A stretch of DNA of 64,000 nt from Nematopogon swammerdamellus (taxonomy: Eukaryota > Arthropoda > Insecta > Lepidoptera > Adelidae): contig OX336343.1 of NCBI GenBank assembly GCA_946902875.1, positions 6,437,754-6,501,753 on the forward strand, given 5' to 3'. Positions 1 to 10,169 of the stretch are shown here, in pieces. The position numbers were made by a program, and so were the translations under genes. The first letter of the stretch is position 1. Every line of letters starts with the position of its first letter. Below the pieces are notes generated by a model. The model was not told where the DNA came from, made no database searches, and was given only the letters and a program-made list of their open reading frames with translations.

Positions 1-175
1 AAGTGAACCTTGTTCACGTGCCGAGGGTCTCGTAACCGCTGTGCTTCGCTTTCATCTAATTATATTTTCTACCAGGGTGCGGTCAGGCTTTGCATGGGTA
101 GCCGTACGACCGTGGTTCGGCTGGCTGTGGTTCGGATTCCACTTGAAACTATAGTTTTATCCCTTTATGTACATA
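1..175 (+). repeat. SINE-B-like head, partial
   Basis: The stretch is repeated with divergence at 1262-1475 (shared words 'gttcacgtgccgagggtc', 'ttccacttgaaact'). It contains a degenerate version of the 5S-like block of SINE-B ('gcggtcaggctttgcatggg'). It is cut at 175 by the Helitron-like end that follows. Confidence 0.5.
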
Positions 176-520
176 CTAGCTGAGCCCGCGGCTCCGCTCG
201 CGTGAAATTCGTATTTCAAAGAAGACAGTAAGTAACTATGGGCGAGACCGAAGGCCGAGCTGCGCTCAGGAAGTCGATAAACCATCTCTAAGAAAGTAAG
301 TAATTAAGGGCGAGGCCGAAGGCCAAGCTGCGTTAAGGTAAACGATAAATCTTCTCGAAGAAAGTAAGTAACTGAGGGCGAGGCCGAAGGCCGAGCTGCG
401 TTCAGGAAGACTATAAACCTTCTCGAAGAAAGTAAGTAACAAAAGGCGAGGCCGAAGGCCGAGCTGCGTTCAGGAAGACTATAAACCTTCTCGAAAAAAA
501 TAAAGCGAAATTTCTACGGG
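176..520 (-). mobile_element. Helitron-like 3' end with minisatellite
   Basis: Read on the minus strand it ends ..CCGCGGGCTCAGCTAG followed by T, the CTRR|T ending known for Helitrons and shared by at least six other sites here. Four units of a roughly 68-bp minisatellite follow at about 239-500, with the core 'gaggccgaaggccgagctg'. The same unit makes up the array at 55181-56085. Confidence 0.55.
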
Positions 521-1260
521 CGACCGTCCGTGTAACGTACGTGATGATGAACGTGATATATGAAATGTTCTTATAACTCGAAAACCACTTTATCGATTAA
601 CATACGGTTTTCACTGTGAAATTTTTTCACTTCTAGGGATGATTTTAAGCTATCATTCACAACGCTACGTTAACGGTGGCTTGAGCTGTGACCAAAAAGT
701 CACGCGAATAATTGAAATTTTGGCTTTTCAGACTTTTAACTTTAACTCCAAATGTATGACATTTTGTGGAAAATGAATAGTTTTGTGCACAACTACATAA
801 GAGTACCTATATTGTTAATTTTTTTCAGAATTTTCAAACAACCCTTAATAGTTCAAAGTTCGGCGACAAAAGTGCATTTTTTGCCAACTTTTAAACGAAA
901 TATTTGTTAAAGCAAACTTATTGATTATAGCAAAGTTATATATTTTTGAAATTGCCTTAACAATGGGTATAGAATGACAGGACATTTGATTTATTTAAAA
1001 AAACAAAAAATATTTTTGGTTAAGATTTTGGGGTACTTTCCACAGGACTATTAGACAAAGTTATCTATGATATATCTAGCGGCAAAAATTCCACGTAATT
1101 TGGCGTCAGTTTCATCAAAATAGGTTCAGTAGGTCCGGAGATATCTGCGTGTGACCGACAGACAGACAGACACCAGAGCGATCCCATTTTTCGCATTTTG
1201 CGACGGGACCCTAAAAATTACTAAAAAAACAGTGAAATAAAAAACTATTTAAAATAAAGT
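521..1260. other. No gene; AT-rich repeat-derived sequence
   Basis: No exon-like frame was seen. The end (about 1125-1215) has a short gaca tract and the phrase 'gcgacgggaccctaaaaa', recalling the terminal part of (GTCY)n elements. The interval separates two copies of the same SINE-like sequence (1-175, 1262-1617). Confidence 0.4.
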
Positions 1261-1261
1261 A

Positions 1262-1617
1262 AAAAACAAGTTAACCATGTTCACGTGCCGAGGGTCCCAT
1301 ATCCGCTGTTTCGCTTTCATCTAATTACATTTTCTACTAGGGTGCGGTCAGGCTTTGGATGAGTGGCCGTACGACAGTTGAAGTTGGCAGTGGTTCGAAT
1401 TCCACTTGAAACTGTTGCGTCATCCCTTTATCTTACTGTGTACATATTTAGCTGGTAGGGGTTAACCCGTTCGGATTGGTACACGATGAAATCATTGCAA
1501 ATCAATCAATAAATCGCTCTATAATACCAACAAGAAGCCATACAGTCCACATCTTGTCTACTGGCTTTATAATTCAACACCATACACGGCTTTCTGTCCA
1601 GTTCAATGTAGCCGGCA
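1262..1617 (+). repeat. SINE-B-like element, degenerate
   Basis: The head matches 1-175, including the 5S-like block 'ggatgagtggccgtacgac'. The body retains 'ggtaggggttaaccc' and 'ccagttcaatgtagccggc', both SINE-B body words. Drift is heavy and the middle is foreign. Confidence 0.5.
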
Positions 1618-1635
1618 CGACCAAAGTCTTTTTTT

Positions 1636-2007
1636 TTATGGTAACTGACACGGTTGACTGCACCACCAACAACATCCGTAATGCCAGCCCATAACACCGG
1701 GTGGACTTGGTGCCATGTCAGTGCTTCCCTTCATTTCATGTCGGCTACACTGAACTGGACGGAAAACACGAACTATGTACATAGCCGTTCCGACCGACGT
1801 TTCATTCAGTGTGTTGGTACCAACCCGGGCGGGATAAACCCTACCACCTACTCAGATAAGAAGGAAAGGGACTTACAGTTTTACGTGGAATCCGAACCAA
1901 GGTCAGCCTCAACGGTCGAGCGGTCACCCATCTAAGTACTGACTGCACCCGGTTGTGCTTAATACAGTCGACCGACTGGACAGCGCCACTGAGTTACCGA
2001 GGGTGAC
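1636..2007 (-). mobile_element. SINE-B, near full length
   Basis: Read on the minus strand it runs from a tRNA-like 'actcagtggcgct', through a 5S-like block ('gtcagtacttagatgggtga'), to the shared body and the 3' end 'gtgtcagttaccata' with an A-run (T-run at about 1628-1637 on +). Open frames across it (1476-1935) are by-products of the repeat. Confidence 0.7.
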
Positions 2008-2284
2008 GAATGACTGACGATCTAGTCTAAGACCAAAAGTCTTTTTACCCAGTCTTCACGGCATAGATTCGACTGATCTATACTCGCGAGATCATCGCTT
2101 CTATCACGAGCCGTCTTCCGTTTCTATAACTAGGGCGACTCCCTCCACGGCCGTCCGAGGGCGCCACATCTCAAGCGCTGTTCTTGATCACCGATTCTCC
2201 AAGTGACCATACAGAGAGCAGCGCTTATGTAATTTTAATACATTTCACTGATTTACTTATCGATTTTACTGTTACATTCTGGTA

Positions 2285-2526
2285 TGTAAATCGTTCTTGT
2301 TTCCGTCCAGTTCAGTGTAGCCGATACGACCAAAGCAATTTTTTTCTGTCGTACCTACCTTGCTGCCAGTAAGTGATTTCGTTTGGTAGATAATTCCTAA
2401 TTAATAAAGCGAAGTTTACACCTTAGTCGCCTTAAAAGGCGACTAAGGTATAAGTAAACGTAAACGACATGCACGGGGGGAGACGCAGTGGGGCTATTAT
2501 TTTTAAGTACCGGCCTCACACAGTAC
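2285..2526. repeat. SINE fragments with a 13-bp hairpin
   Basis: 2308-2340 is a SINE-B piece. 2449-2526 is the alternative SINE tail ('gcagtggggctatta'). Between them 2421-2448 is a perfect hairpin: ccttagtcgcctt, two bases, and its complement. That hairpin is an inverted duplication of a motif normally single in the tail. Confidence 0.55.
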
Positions 2527-2599
2527 AACAATAGTATATAAAAAATAATAAAATGTTACATTACCTTTCATTCAAATTTCTCATTTATTTTCTCTTCAG

Positions 2600-2833
2600 A
2601 TACATAGCCGACGGCACATGGGAAATTTCTTAGCACAAGTCGCAGTTTTACAAAGTATAAATTCTGGCGGATTTGGCGATATCTCAACGCAGAAGGTCGC
2701 CGGCGAGCGACGATCGAATCCCGCACTTGTGCTTCTGCGAGAAGAGCTGGATATGGGTCATCCGAATGATATGCAGTATTCTGTTAATGGCAATTATTTA
2801 TTATGGCGCTATGAAGATAGTGAGCCGCACTAA
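2600..2833 (+). CDS. Candidate terminal coding exon, unknown protein
   Basis: A strong acceptor (pyrimidine-rich tract ending 'tctcttcag', AG at 2598-2599) opens a frame of 78 codons that ends at TAA 2831-2833. The peptide begins IHSRRHMGNFLAQ, continues ISTQKVAGERRSNPALVLLR, and ends LLWRYEDSEPH. An internal ATG lies at 2618. The composition is mixed and charged, unlike the repeat-derived frames around it, and the stretch matches no repeat family in this window. An AATAAA at 3055-3060 could end the transcript. The rest of the gene would lie upstream, to the left of the window or in unseen exons. I do not recognise the protein. The exon could still be a chance frame. Confidence 0.45.
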   Translation: MHSRRHMGNFLAQVAVLQSINSGGFGDISTQKVAGERRSNPALVLLREELDMGHPNDMQYSVNGNYLLWRYEDSEPH

Positions 2834-3220
2834 ACTGAAGTTCAGCTTGTTCTATGTTTAAATCGAAGCGACGATACGTTATTCCTTGTCTAAGACATTT
2901 TATTTATTCCAAATTCAAACATGAACATTGTCATTAATTTATTGGAAGTCTGTTGAAACCATGGGTTGAAACAGATGGCACACATAATTATTATGTGCAA
3001 ATTGCATAATACTCTGTGGATATTTGTCAATATGTACCTAAATTAATTTAATGAAATAAAAACAATCAAATATGTACTTTCACTCAAATTGTCTTTTCAC
3101 TTACTATTAAAATAAAAAAATCATATTTAAAATAATTAATTGACCTCCTCAGTGTAACATTTTGCTTCACATTAACACTGGTTTCCTTAATGGCCTGTTA
3201 TATATATTTATGTATCTATT
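2834..3220 (+). other. Possible 3' UTR, then AT-rich spacer
   Basis: AT-rich sequence without frames. AATAAA at 3055-3060 could be the polyadenylation signal of the exon just upstream. No repeat family was recognised. Confidence 0.3.
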
Positions 3221-3225
3221 TATGC

Positions 3226-3315
3226 ATGGCTACATCACCTACGACATCCGTGATATCAGCCCATAACACCGGGCGAACTAGGTGCCAGGTCAGTGCTACA
3301 CTTCATTTCATGTCT
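3226..3315 (-). repeat. SINE-B 3' fragment
   Basis: It matches the SINE-B 3' region ('ggctacatcacctac', 'cccataacaccggg'). 3316-3740 holds nothing recognisable. Confidence 0.6.
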
Positions 3316-3810
3316 TATTATATTGTATAGATAGATGATATCCCAACAAAAACCTATGTAAATGTGGAAAAAAGCCAAGTTCGCAACAAAAAAAAACTTG
3401 CAAGACAAGCAATCGGATATCGGCTTCGCTAATAAAATAAGTGAGATCTAATTGGATACCAAGATCTTTCGAAGTTCCTTAAATCATAGCTCCTGTTATG
3501 CATAACGTCCTGCAGTTGCTAAGTATATAAGACAATTTATTATGTTAGTAAAATTGGTTAAAATATCAATTTAAAAAACAAGTATATTCCTGGCTACTAT
3601 CTATTGGACTTGAAATGAAATGAATAATGGTGTAGTGATGGTGGAAAGTAGATTTATAAGACTGAATACATAGGATACACAGGTAGGTACTGGCTGAGGA
3701 AGTGAAATAAAAAAAACTTTTCAATTTCATTTTCTATGTATATTTTTTGACATGATAACGTCACGTCTTAAATATTGATGAACACCGGCTGCACGCACGA
3801 AACAGTGTCA

Positions 3811-4112
3811 CATTCCATCTGAGCCTGTGTGTGCAAGCGAGAGCGCGTAACAAGCGATAGAGAGGCACAATCGGCCCAAGCGTAGGCTTGTACACATTTA
3901 TCTCTCTGGTTCTAAAGTACCAGGGCAGCAGAAATTGAAAGGAGGTTACTTGTACCATTCACGTTCCATCTGAGCCTGTGTGTGTAAGCGAGAGCGCGTA
4001 ACAAGCGATAGAGAGGCACAGTCGGCCCAAGCGTCGGCTTGTACACATTTATCTCTCTCGTTCTAAAGTACCAGGGCAGCACAAATTGAAAGGAGGTTAC
4101 TCGTACCATAAT
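3811..4112. repeat. 151-bp tandem duplication
   Basis: Two copies start at 3811 and 3962 ('ttccatctgagcctgtgtgt'), differing at a few bases. Each carries 'gcgtaacaagcgatagagag' and ends '..accagggcagca'. An inverted remnant of the end ('ctgccctggtactttagaac') lies at about 4529-4550. 'acatgataacgtca' near 3750 and 'tgacgttatcacgt' near 4575 look like outer inverted ends of the same element. Confidence 0.6.
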
Positions 4113-5413
4113 ATATTAAGCGCATCTGGCCGGTCGGAAAAGATTTCAAATTTAGAATATTCATGAAACAAGGGTCCGAATATGTATCACAATATCGATT
4201 CATGTATTTCGATTCAATACAACGACAGAGAACCAAATATTAGGTATTTAACACTTTTTAGTTCCAGGTTTTTTTTGTTTGGAAGTCGGTTTCGTATTTT
4301 TTAAAACTGTTTTTATTTTATTATTTTTAGTAATATTAAATAAAAAAGAATAATCGCAATCGATTAGTACACTATGTTTAATTAATTAGTACACTAATTA
4401 CTTCAATAAGTGGGACAGAATGATTCGCCATATGTGTCAAACTGCAAATTGCCGAAAAAGTCCACATCACAAAAGTTTTGCTGAAGGTAACCACACACCA
4501 TAGTAATTATCCTCCTTTAAATTTCTACTGCCCTGGTACTTTAGAACCGTTCCCAGTTATCTTACCACTTTATGACGTTATCACGTAAAACTATCGTCCG
4601 TAAACCGACTTTACAGGCAACCAATTTTGTCTTTTATCTTCTGACACGTACCTGCCCCCTGCAGACAGCTCACGCTAGTGCAGAGGGCAGGGGTTGATAC
4701 TAAACATGCTCATTGTAAAAAAAGTATAGACAAATACACATCTTTATTAACCGACTTCCAAAAAAGGAGGAGGTTCTCAATTCGACTGTATGCTTTTTTT
4801 TGATTTTTTTTTGTATGTTTGTTACGCGATTTCTCCGTCAATTCAGGGCCGATTTAGAAAATTCTTTTTTTGTTTGTTAGGTCATACTTCCGAGGTGGTC
4901 ACATTTCAATTTTATCGAAATTGGTTCAGCGGTTTTCGAAAATTCAACATAATACTATGGTGTGTGGTTACCTTCAGCAAAACTTGTGATGTGGTCGTTT
5001 TCAGCAATTTTCAGTTTGATAAATTACTATGGTGTGTGGTTACCTTCAGCAAAACTTTTGTGATGTGGACTTATTCAGCAATTTGCAGTCTGACACATAT
5101 GGCGAATAATTCTGTATCACTTCAATCGAATTCGATTATTCTATTTCGATTATTCTTTTTTATGTAATATTACTAAAAAGAATGAAATAAAAACTGTTTT
5201 AAAAAAATAAAACCGACTGCCAAAAAAAAAAACTAGAACTAAAAAGTATTAAATACCTGATATTTTGAAATTTTCTCTGTCCTATTGAAATACATGAATC
5301 GATATACTAGTGATACATATTCGGACCCTTGTTTCATGAATATTCTTAATTTGAAATTTTTCTTTTCCAACCGGCCAGATAATATCCGATCGGCCGGCGT
5401 AATATATTATGGT
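4113..5413. mobile_element. Long-inverted-repeat element
   Basis: The outer roughly 380 bp on each side are imperfect inverted repeats. 'accataatatatt' at the left pairs with 'aatatattatggt' at the right, then 'gaaacaagggtccgaatatg' with its complement at about 5318-5337, and 'ggtaaccacacaccatagta' at about 4486-4505 with its complement at 5025-5045. The centre holds the common lepidopteran phrase 'ggaggaggttctcaattcga'. 'actatggtgtgtggttacct' occurs twice inside (about 4958, 5029). No transposase frame is present, so it is a non-autonomous foldback-like element. Confidence 0.55.
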
Positions 5414-5539
5414 ACGAGTACCATCGAGCTGGTCTGATGATGGAGACAGAAGGTGGCCATAGGAACTCCTAAACTACACATGATAAACCTATCGTGTTTG
5501 GGCTCGTTGCATTTGTCTTCACGAGCAATTTACTTTAGA

Positions 5540-5670
5540 CCTAAGAGATTCTCAATTCGACGGTATGTTTTCTTTTTTTTTTTTATGTTTTTTACGCGAT
5601 TACTCCGTCAATTGTGGGCCGATTTTGAAAATTCTTTTTTTTTTTTTTGAAAGGGGATAACCCTGAGTTT
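5540..5670 (+). repeat. Copy of the 'gattctcaattcgac' element
   Basis: It repeats the core at about 4773-4860 ('tctcaattcgac', 'acgcgatt.ctccgtcaatt'). A minus-strand copy of the same core lies at about 21410-21460. Confidence 0.55.
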
Positions 5671-5679
5671 TTTTTTATG

Positions 5680-6345
5680 GAAACTGACACGTTTGTCTAC
5701 ATCACCTACAACGTCCGTGATGTCAGCCCATAACACCGGGTGAACTAGGTGCCATGTCAGTGCTTCCCCCTTTGATCGTGCTGACTACACTGAACCGACG
5801 TTTCATTCAGTGCGGTGGTATCAACCCGGGCGGGTTAAACCCTACCACCAAGTAAGATTAGGAGGGAAGGGACCTACAGTTTTACGAGGAATCCGAACCT
5901 CGGTCAGCCTCCAACGGTCAGCGGTCACCCATCCAAGTACTGACCTGACCGCACCCAGCGTTGCTTAACATTCAATAGCGACAGTTGACTGCTAGAACGA
6001 TAAAAAAGGTATGGACGCCGGACTGGCAAATGCTTGTATGAGAACTAGCGTCGCCGAGTTGCGGGGAGCGGAGTGTACTTACCGTTGATAAGATATTCCA
6101 CTATTGTGCACACTAAACTTGGCTGTAGTGTTTTACACGTAAACACAGAGCATGCGGGCACTTTAAACAGGTTTTTGCGAACGCGGCCTATGATATACTG
6201 ACGGGCCAGCGCGCGACCGTCCATACAAAACAAGCATGCTTTTGCTTATATCGTGTTACGCTGTCGAGGATAGGGTTCGGAGTCCATACCTTTTTTATCG
6301 TTCTAGGTTGACTGTCTGCGCCACTGAGCTATCGAGGCTGACGTG
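5680..6345 (-). mobile_element. SINE-B split by a MITE
   Basis: SINE-B sequence runs from 'tggaaactgacacg' to the 5S-like block near 5925-5975. It is then interrupted at 5992-6306 and resumes with 'tctgcgccactgagctatcg'. The intact copy at 11205-11586 shows the continuous sequence. The interruption falls upstream of the 5S-like block. Confidence 0.75.
5992..6306. mobile_element. hAT-type MITE, 315 bp
   Basis: Perfect 25-bp terminal inverted repeats start 'ctagaacgataaaaaaggta'. An 8-bp target duplication gttgactg (5984-5991, 6307-6314) is confirmed by the uninterrupted SINE copy at about 11548. Eight-bp duplications are typical of hAT elements. A 62-codon minus-strand frame inside (6045-6233) is probably incidental. 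Confidence 0.8.
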
Positions 6346-6384
6346 GTCCTATTTTAATTGGGTCAAGTTCGGATTGGAAAGCGA

Positions 6385-6421
6385 GGCGGAATCGCGAGGC
6401 CGAAGGCCGAGCGATTCCGCC
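6385..6421. repeat. Hairpin around a minisatellite core
   Basis: An 11-bp stem (ggcggaatcgc / gcgattccgcc) flanks 'gaggccgaaggccga', the core word of the minisatellite at 239-500 and 55181-56085. Confidence 0.5.
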
Positions 6422-6477
6422 GAGTACATTAATAGTAAAAAATTACTAAAAAAAACTGTGAAATAAAAAAAAAGTTT

Positions 6478-7904
6478 TAAAAAACATAAAACCGACTTCC
6501 TAAAAAAAGTAGAACTAAAAAACTATTTAAAATAAAAATATAAAAACCGCCTTCAAAAATATATGAAATAAAAACCTAAAAAAAGAACGAACCCTAGAGT
6601 TGAAGGCGGTGCTAAAGCAAGCAAAAATGATGCATGAAAGACAACATGAGTGGATGATATCCTTTGTGATTTGTGTAGCCTTTTATATATATTTTTATTA
6701 TATTATATTTTTATATATATGTATAAGTGTTATGCTGGCGCGGGGAAGGTCTGACGTCCCTACCTCTTCTAACGTACTTGGTCGGTTGAAAAGGCTATGT
6801 AAATAGTTCGTGTTTTCCGTCCAGCTAAGCGTAGCCAGCACGACCGAAGGGAAGCACTGACATGGCAGTTCAAAAAGGTGTTACGGACTGACATCACGGA
6901 TGTAGTAGGTGATGTAGCCAACCCTGTTAGTTTCCATTAAAAAAAACATAGGTACGTAAATGTAGGGTATATGGCGGCGGGTAGCCAGTAAATTAGAAAG
7001 AGACAATCCAGTTGTAGAGCGTCGTCTCTGTCTCACAGAGACGCGTGAGTTCGTGCGAAAGAGACGATGCTCTACAATTGGATTGTCTGTTTCTAAACCT
7101 AGATTTTCATATTTATTGTCGGGTACTTTACATAAAGATAAATTAAAAAACATAAAACCGACTTCCTAAAAAGAGTAGAACTAAAAAACTATTTAAAATA
7201 AAAATATAAAAACCGCCTTCAAAAATATATGAAATGAAAACCTAAAAAAAAAACGAACCCTAGAGTTGAAGGCGGTGCTAAAAAGGCTACACAAATCACA
7301 AAGGATATCATCCACTCATGTTGTCTTTCATGCATCATTTTTGCTTGCTTTAGCACCGCCTTCAACTCTAGGGTTCGTTCTTTTTTTAGGTTTTTATTTC
7401 ATATATTTTTGAAGGCGGTTTTTATATTTTTATTTTAAATAGTTTTTTAGTTCTACTCTTTTTAGGAAGTCGGTTTTATGTTTTTTAATTTATCTTTATG
7501 TAAAGTACCCGACAATAAATATGAAAATCTAGCTTTAGAAACAGACAATCCAATTGTAGAGCATCGTCTCTTTCGCACGAACTCACGCGTCTCTGTGAGA
7601 CAGAGACGACGCTCTACAACTGGATTGTCTCTTTCTAATTTACTGGCTACCCGCCGCCATATACCCTACATTTACGTACCTATGTTTTTTTTAATGGAAA
7701 CTAACAGGGTTGGCTACATCACCTACTACATCCGTGATGTCAGTCCGTAACACCTTTTTGAACTGCCATGTCAGTGCTTCCCTTCGGTCGTGCTGGCTAC
7801 GCTTAGCTGGACGGAAAACACGAACTATTTACATAGCCTTTTCAACCGACCAAGTACGTTAGAAGAGGTAGGGACGTCAGACCTTCCCCGCGCCAGCATA
7901 ACAC
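6478..7904. repeat. Near-perfect palindrome with 556-bp arms
   Basis: The arms 6727-7282 and 7349-7904 are inverted copies of equal length with only a handful of differences noticed. The loop is 66 bp. The loop plus inner arm (about 7281-7486) is also the inverted copy of 6478-6685. An AT-rich stretch (6686-6726) sits at the outer left breakpoint. The arms carry part of a SINE-B and part of the MITE at 7851-8094, so the inversion is younger than both. Two mirror-image 90-codon frames (6881-7153, 7478-7750) come from the arms and are not genes. Confidence 0.85.
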
Positions 7905-8315
7905 GATATTAGTAACAACGTACCAATAACATTCGTCGGTCGCCTGCAAGCCACTTAGGGTCAACCTTCCCCCACCCGATACCATCCAATCAGAGAGCGC
8001 GCCGTCCCCTCCGCTACCCGCGGAGCTCAGCGACGCTGTTTCTCATTCAAGCATTGGATAGTCCAACGTCCCTACCTCGCTTCTAACGTTCTTGCAACCG
8101 ACCTTTCATTCAGTGCGGTGGTACCAGCCCGGGCAGGTTAAGCCCTACCACCTAGTAAGGTAAGAAAGGAAAGAACCTACAGTTTTACGTGAAGTCCGAA
8201 CCACGGCCAGTCTCCAATGGTCGACCCATCCAAGTACTGACCGCGCCCACGTGTGCTTATGATCACGACCGACAGTCGATTGATGGCACCACTGAGCTAC
8301 CGAGGCTGAAAAAAT
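7690..8315 (-). mobile_element. SINE-B split by a MITE
   Basis: The 3' half is 7690-7850 and the head side is 8095-8315. The head includes the tRNA-like 'agctcagtgg' (minus strand, near 8300). A MITE at 7851-8094 interrupts the body, and the right arm of the palindrome ends inside that MITE. Confidence 0.75.
7851..8094. mobile_element. hAT-type MITE, 244 bp
   Basis: The ends are caagtacgttagaag..aggtagggacgt and the near-complement acgtccctacctcgcttctaacgttcttg (one short indel). The 8-bp target duplication caaccgac is at 7843-7850 and 8095-8102. It has no coding capacity. Its left 54 bp also appear in the left palindrome arm. Confidence 0.8.
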
Positions 8316-8555
8316 GTAAGTTAGGTAACTACGTCAGGTCAATTCGAGGCCCTACACACACACAAGCGCGCGCGCGTTTTTATTTCTAAGGCACTTTATC
8401 TGCTAGGCCAGTGTTCTTCAATCTTTTTGAATACGCCACCCCTTTACAGGTTGAAAATTTTTCGCGACCCCCTTGGGCCATAGACAGAAAAAAGTTAGTA
8501 ATTTAAAACACTACGTTTATGATTTTCTCTATTTTGGTACCTATATTCATTATTA

Positions 8556-9847
8556 CAGGGTGGCCCAAAATAACGTTGACAAGTGATTTTTGAAATAATT
8601 TTATTACCTTTAATGTTAAATTAAATTAATTTATAAATTATAAAAATACAACTTATTTTATACAAGAATTCCTATTTGTCTTCAAAATAACCTCCTTTAG
8701 CGCGAATACAAAGAGTCAAACGCTTGGTAAAATTTTCCACAATTTTCCGCACCTCCTCAACAGATATTTTGTCCCACTCGCGTGTAAGAGAAGCCTTCAG
8801 GTCATCAACAGTTCTATGAGGTGTAGTACAGGCCCTTGTCTCTAACATTGGCCATAAACTGTAATCCATGGGATTCAGATCAGGCGAGTAGGGTGGCCAT
8901 TCTTTTGAGCTGATGAAATCAGGGAAATTGATTTTGCACCACTGTTGAGCACGTAAGGCCCTGTGAGCTGGAGCAGAGTCTTGTTGGAATATCCATGGAT
9001 GGTTACTAAAGTGCTGTTGACTCCAAGAAAGAACCACAGAACAAGGATGTCTCGTCGATAATTTTCTTGGTTAATTTTGATACCTTTTTCTACAAAAACG
9101 AGGGGAGTTTTGCCAGTGGCGCAAATTGCACCCCAAACCATAACTGTTTTCGCGTTTTGGCGACGTGGAATAACTGCAGCAGCTCCAGGACGAGTGGAAG
9201 ACCAGATCCTGTCATTTTGGTGATTATGGGCTTGTTCTATCGAAAACAATTTTTCGTCAGAGAATACGATATTTTTCCAATTCGAAGCAGCGGAGCGTTG
9301 TTTAAGCAAACGACATCTCTCAAGGCGAACTTTTTTGTCTTTCTCTGTAAGCAATTGCGCTTTTCTGAGTTTGTATGGTACCAAATGGAGATCATATTTC
9401 ACTATACGCTGCACGGTGGAGCGACTTATCCCCAAGTCTCGCGACATTTTTCTCACCTTTTTCTGTGGATTCCGGACTAATCTTTGATTGATAATGTGTT
9501 GGTTCCTAGAAGTTCGAACAGTGCGCTTACGTCCTCTCCCAGGACGGTCTCCGATGTTGCCGAGCTCAACATAGCGTTTAATTGCCAAAGAAACTAGCTG
9601 ACGACTAACACCAAGAATGTTCACTATCTCACACTGTCGCTTTCCACGTTCATACAATTAAATTATGGCTCCACGCTGCTCTGACATAGCGTAATAAATA
9701 TATTTTAACACTTTTTAGCCAACAAACAATATTAAAATGGCGCCAACGAATGAAAAAACGATAGACAAAAATAAAATGGAATGCAAAGCATTCCATTTTT
9801 GAAATATGATCTTTTAAATTTTGTCAACGTTATTTTGGACCACGGTG
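8556..9847 (-). mobile_element. mariner element, maT (DD37D) type, 1292 bp
   Basis: Terminal inverted repeats of about 27 bp, cagggtggcccaaaataacg at the left and caccgtggtccaaaataacg inverted at the right, are flanked by TA (8554-8555, 9848-9849). The length suits a mariner. It sits inside the hAT-like element and carries one broken transposase gene on the minus strand. Confidence 0.9.
8672..9657 (-). pseudogene. mariner (maT-type) transposase, frameshifted
   Basis: This would cut and paste its own element in the nucleus. The first part (from 9657) has an N-terminal helix-turn-helix region (ERGKRQCEIVNILGVSRQLV), a basic linker (RPGRGRKRT), a second DNA-binding region, then the first catalytic Asp in VFSDEKLF and the conserved VMVWGAI. 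The second part (from about 9037) carries FQQDSAPAH with the second Asp and YSPDLNPMDYSLW with the third. There are 37 residues between the second and third Asp, which fits the DD37D (maT) group rather than DD34D mariner. The two parts are in different frames: one base appears to be missing near 9040-9055, just after YRRDIL. All three catalytic acids are present, so the shift is the only obvious defect. Stop at 8672. Confidence 0.88.
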
Positions 9848-10169
9848 TACTATGTGAACTGACGTCTTCTTCAATTCAACATTAAAACGAATAAAAAGAG
9901 AAATATACTTCTATTAGAAAATGAGTTGACTGTTAACATTTCTAGAATAGCACCACGATTTGACAATTTTTTTAAAAATAAACAGGCCCATCATTCTCAC
10001 TGAAATTGTGTAAATTGTAGTACTTGCTTTTTTCCTTTTGCCGGCTACCCCCCGAGTAAGGATTCGCGACCCCCCCCAGGGGTCGCGAAGCCTTACTCGG
10101 GGTTTCAATCTGTGGGTCGCGACCCCCCCAGGCGTCGCGACCCACAGATTGAAAAACACTGTGCTAGGC

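Larger units (their letters stand above)
8409..10161. mobile_element. hAT-like non-autonomous element
   Basis: The ends are CAGTGTTCTTCAATC and, inverted, CAGTGTTTTTCAATC. The 8-bp target duplication tgctaggc is at 8401-8408 and 10162-10169. Without the 1.29-kb mariner inside, it would be about 460 bp. Its right side holds two long GC-rich hairpins (about 10042-10098 and 10108-10150) built from 'gtcgcgaccccccc' units. Confidence 0.8.

Noticed and set aside
1654..1935. 93-codon frame (and similar ones at 22597, 25603, 46464, 47837)
   Set aside because: They lie across SINE sequence and recur wherever the SINE does.
6881..7750. Two nearly identical 90-codon frames on opposite strands
   Set aside because: They are mirror images in the palindrome arms and run into SINE-B sequence.
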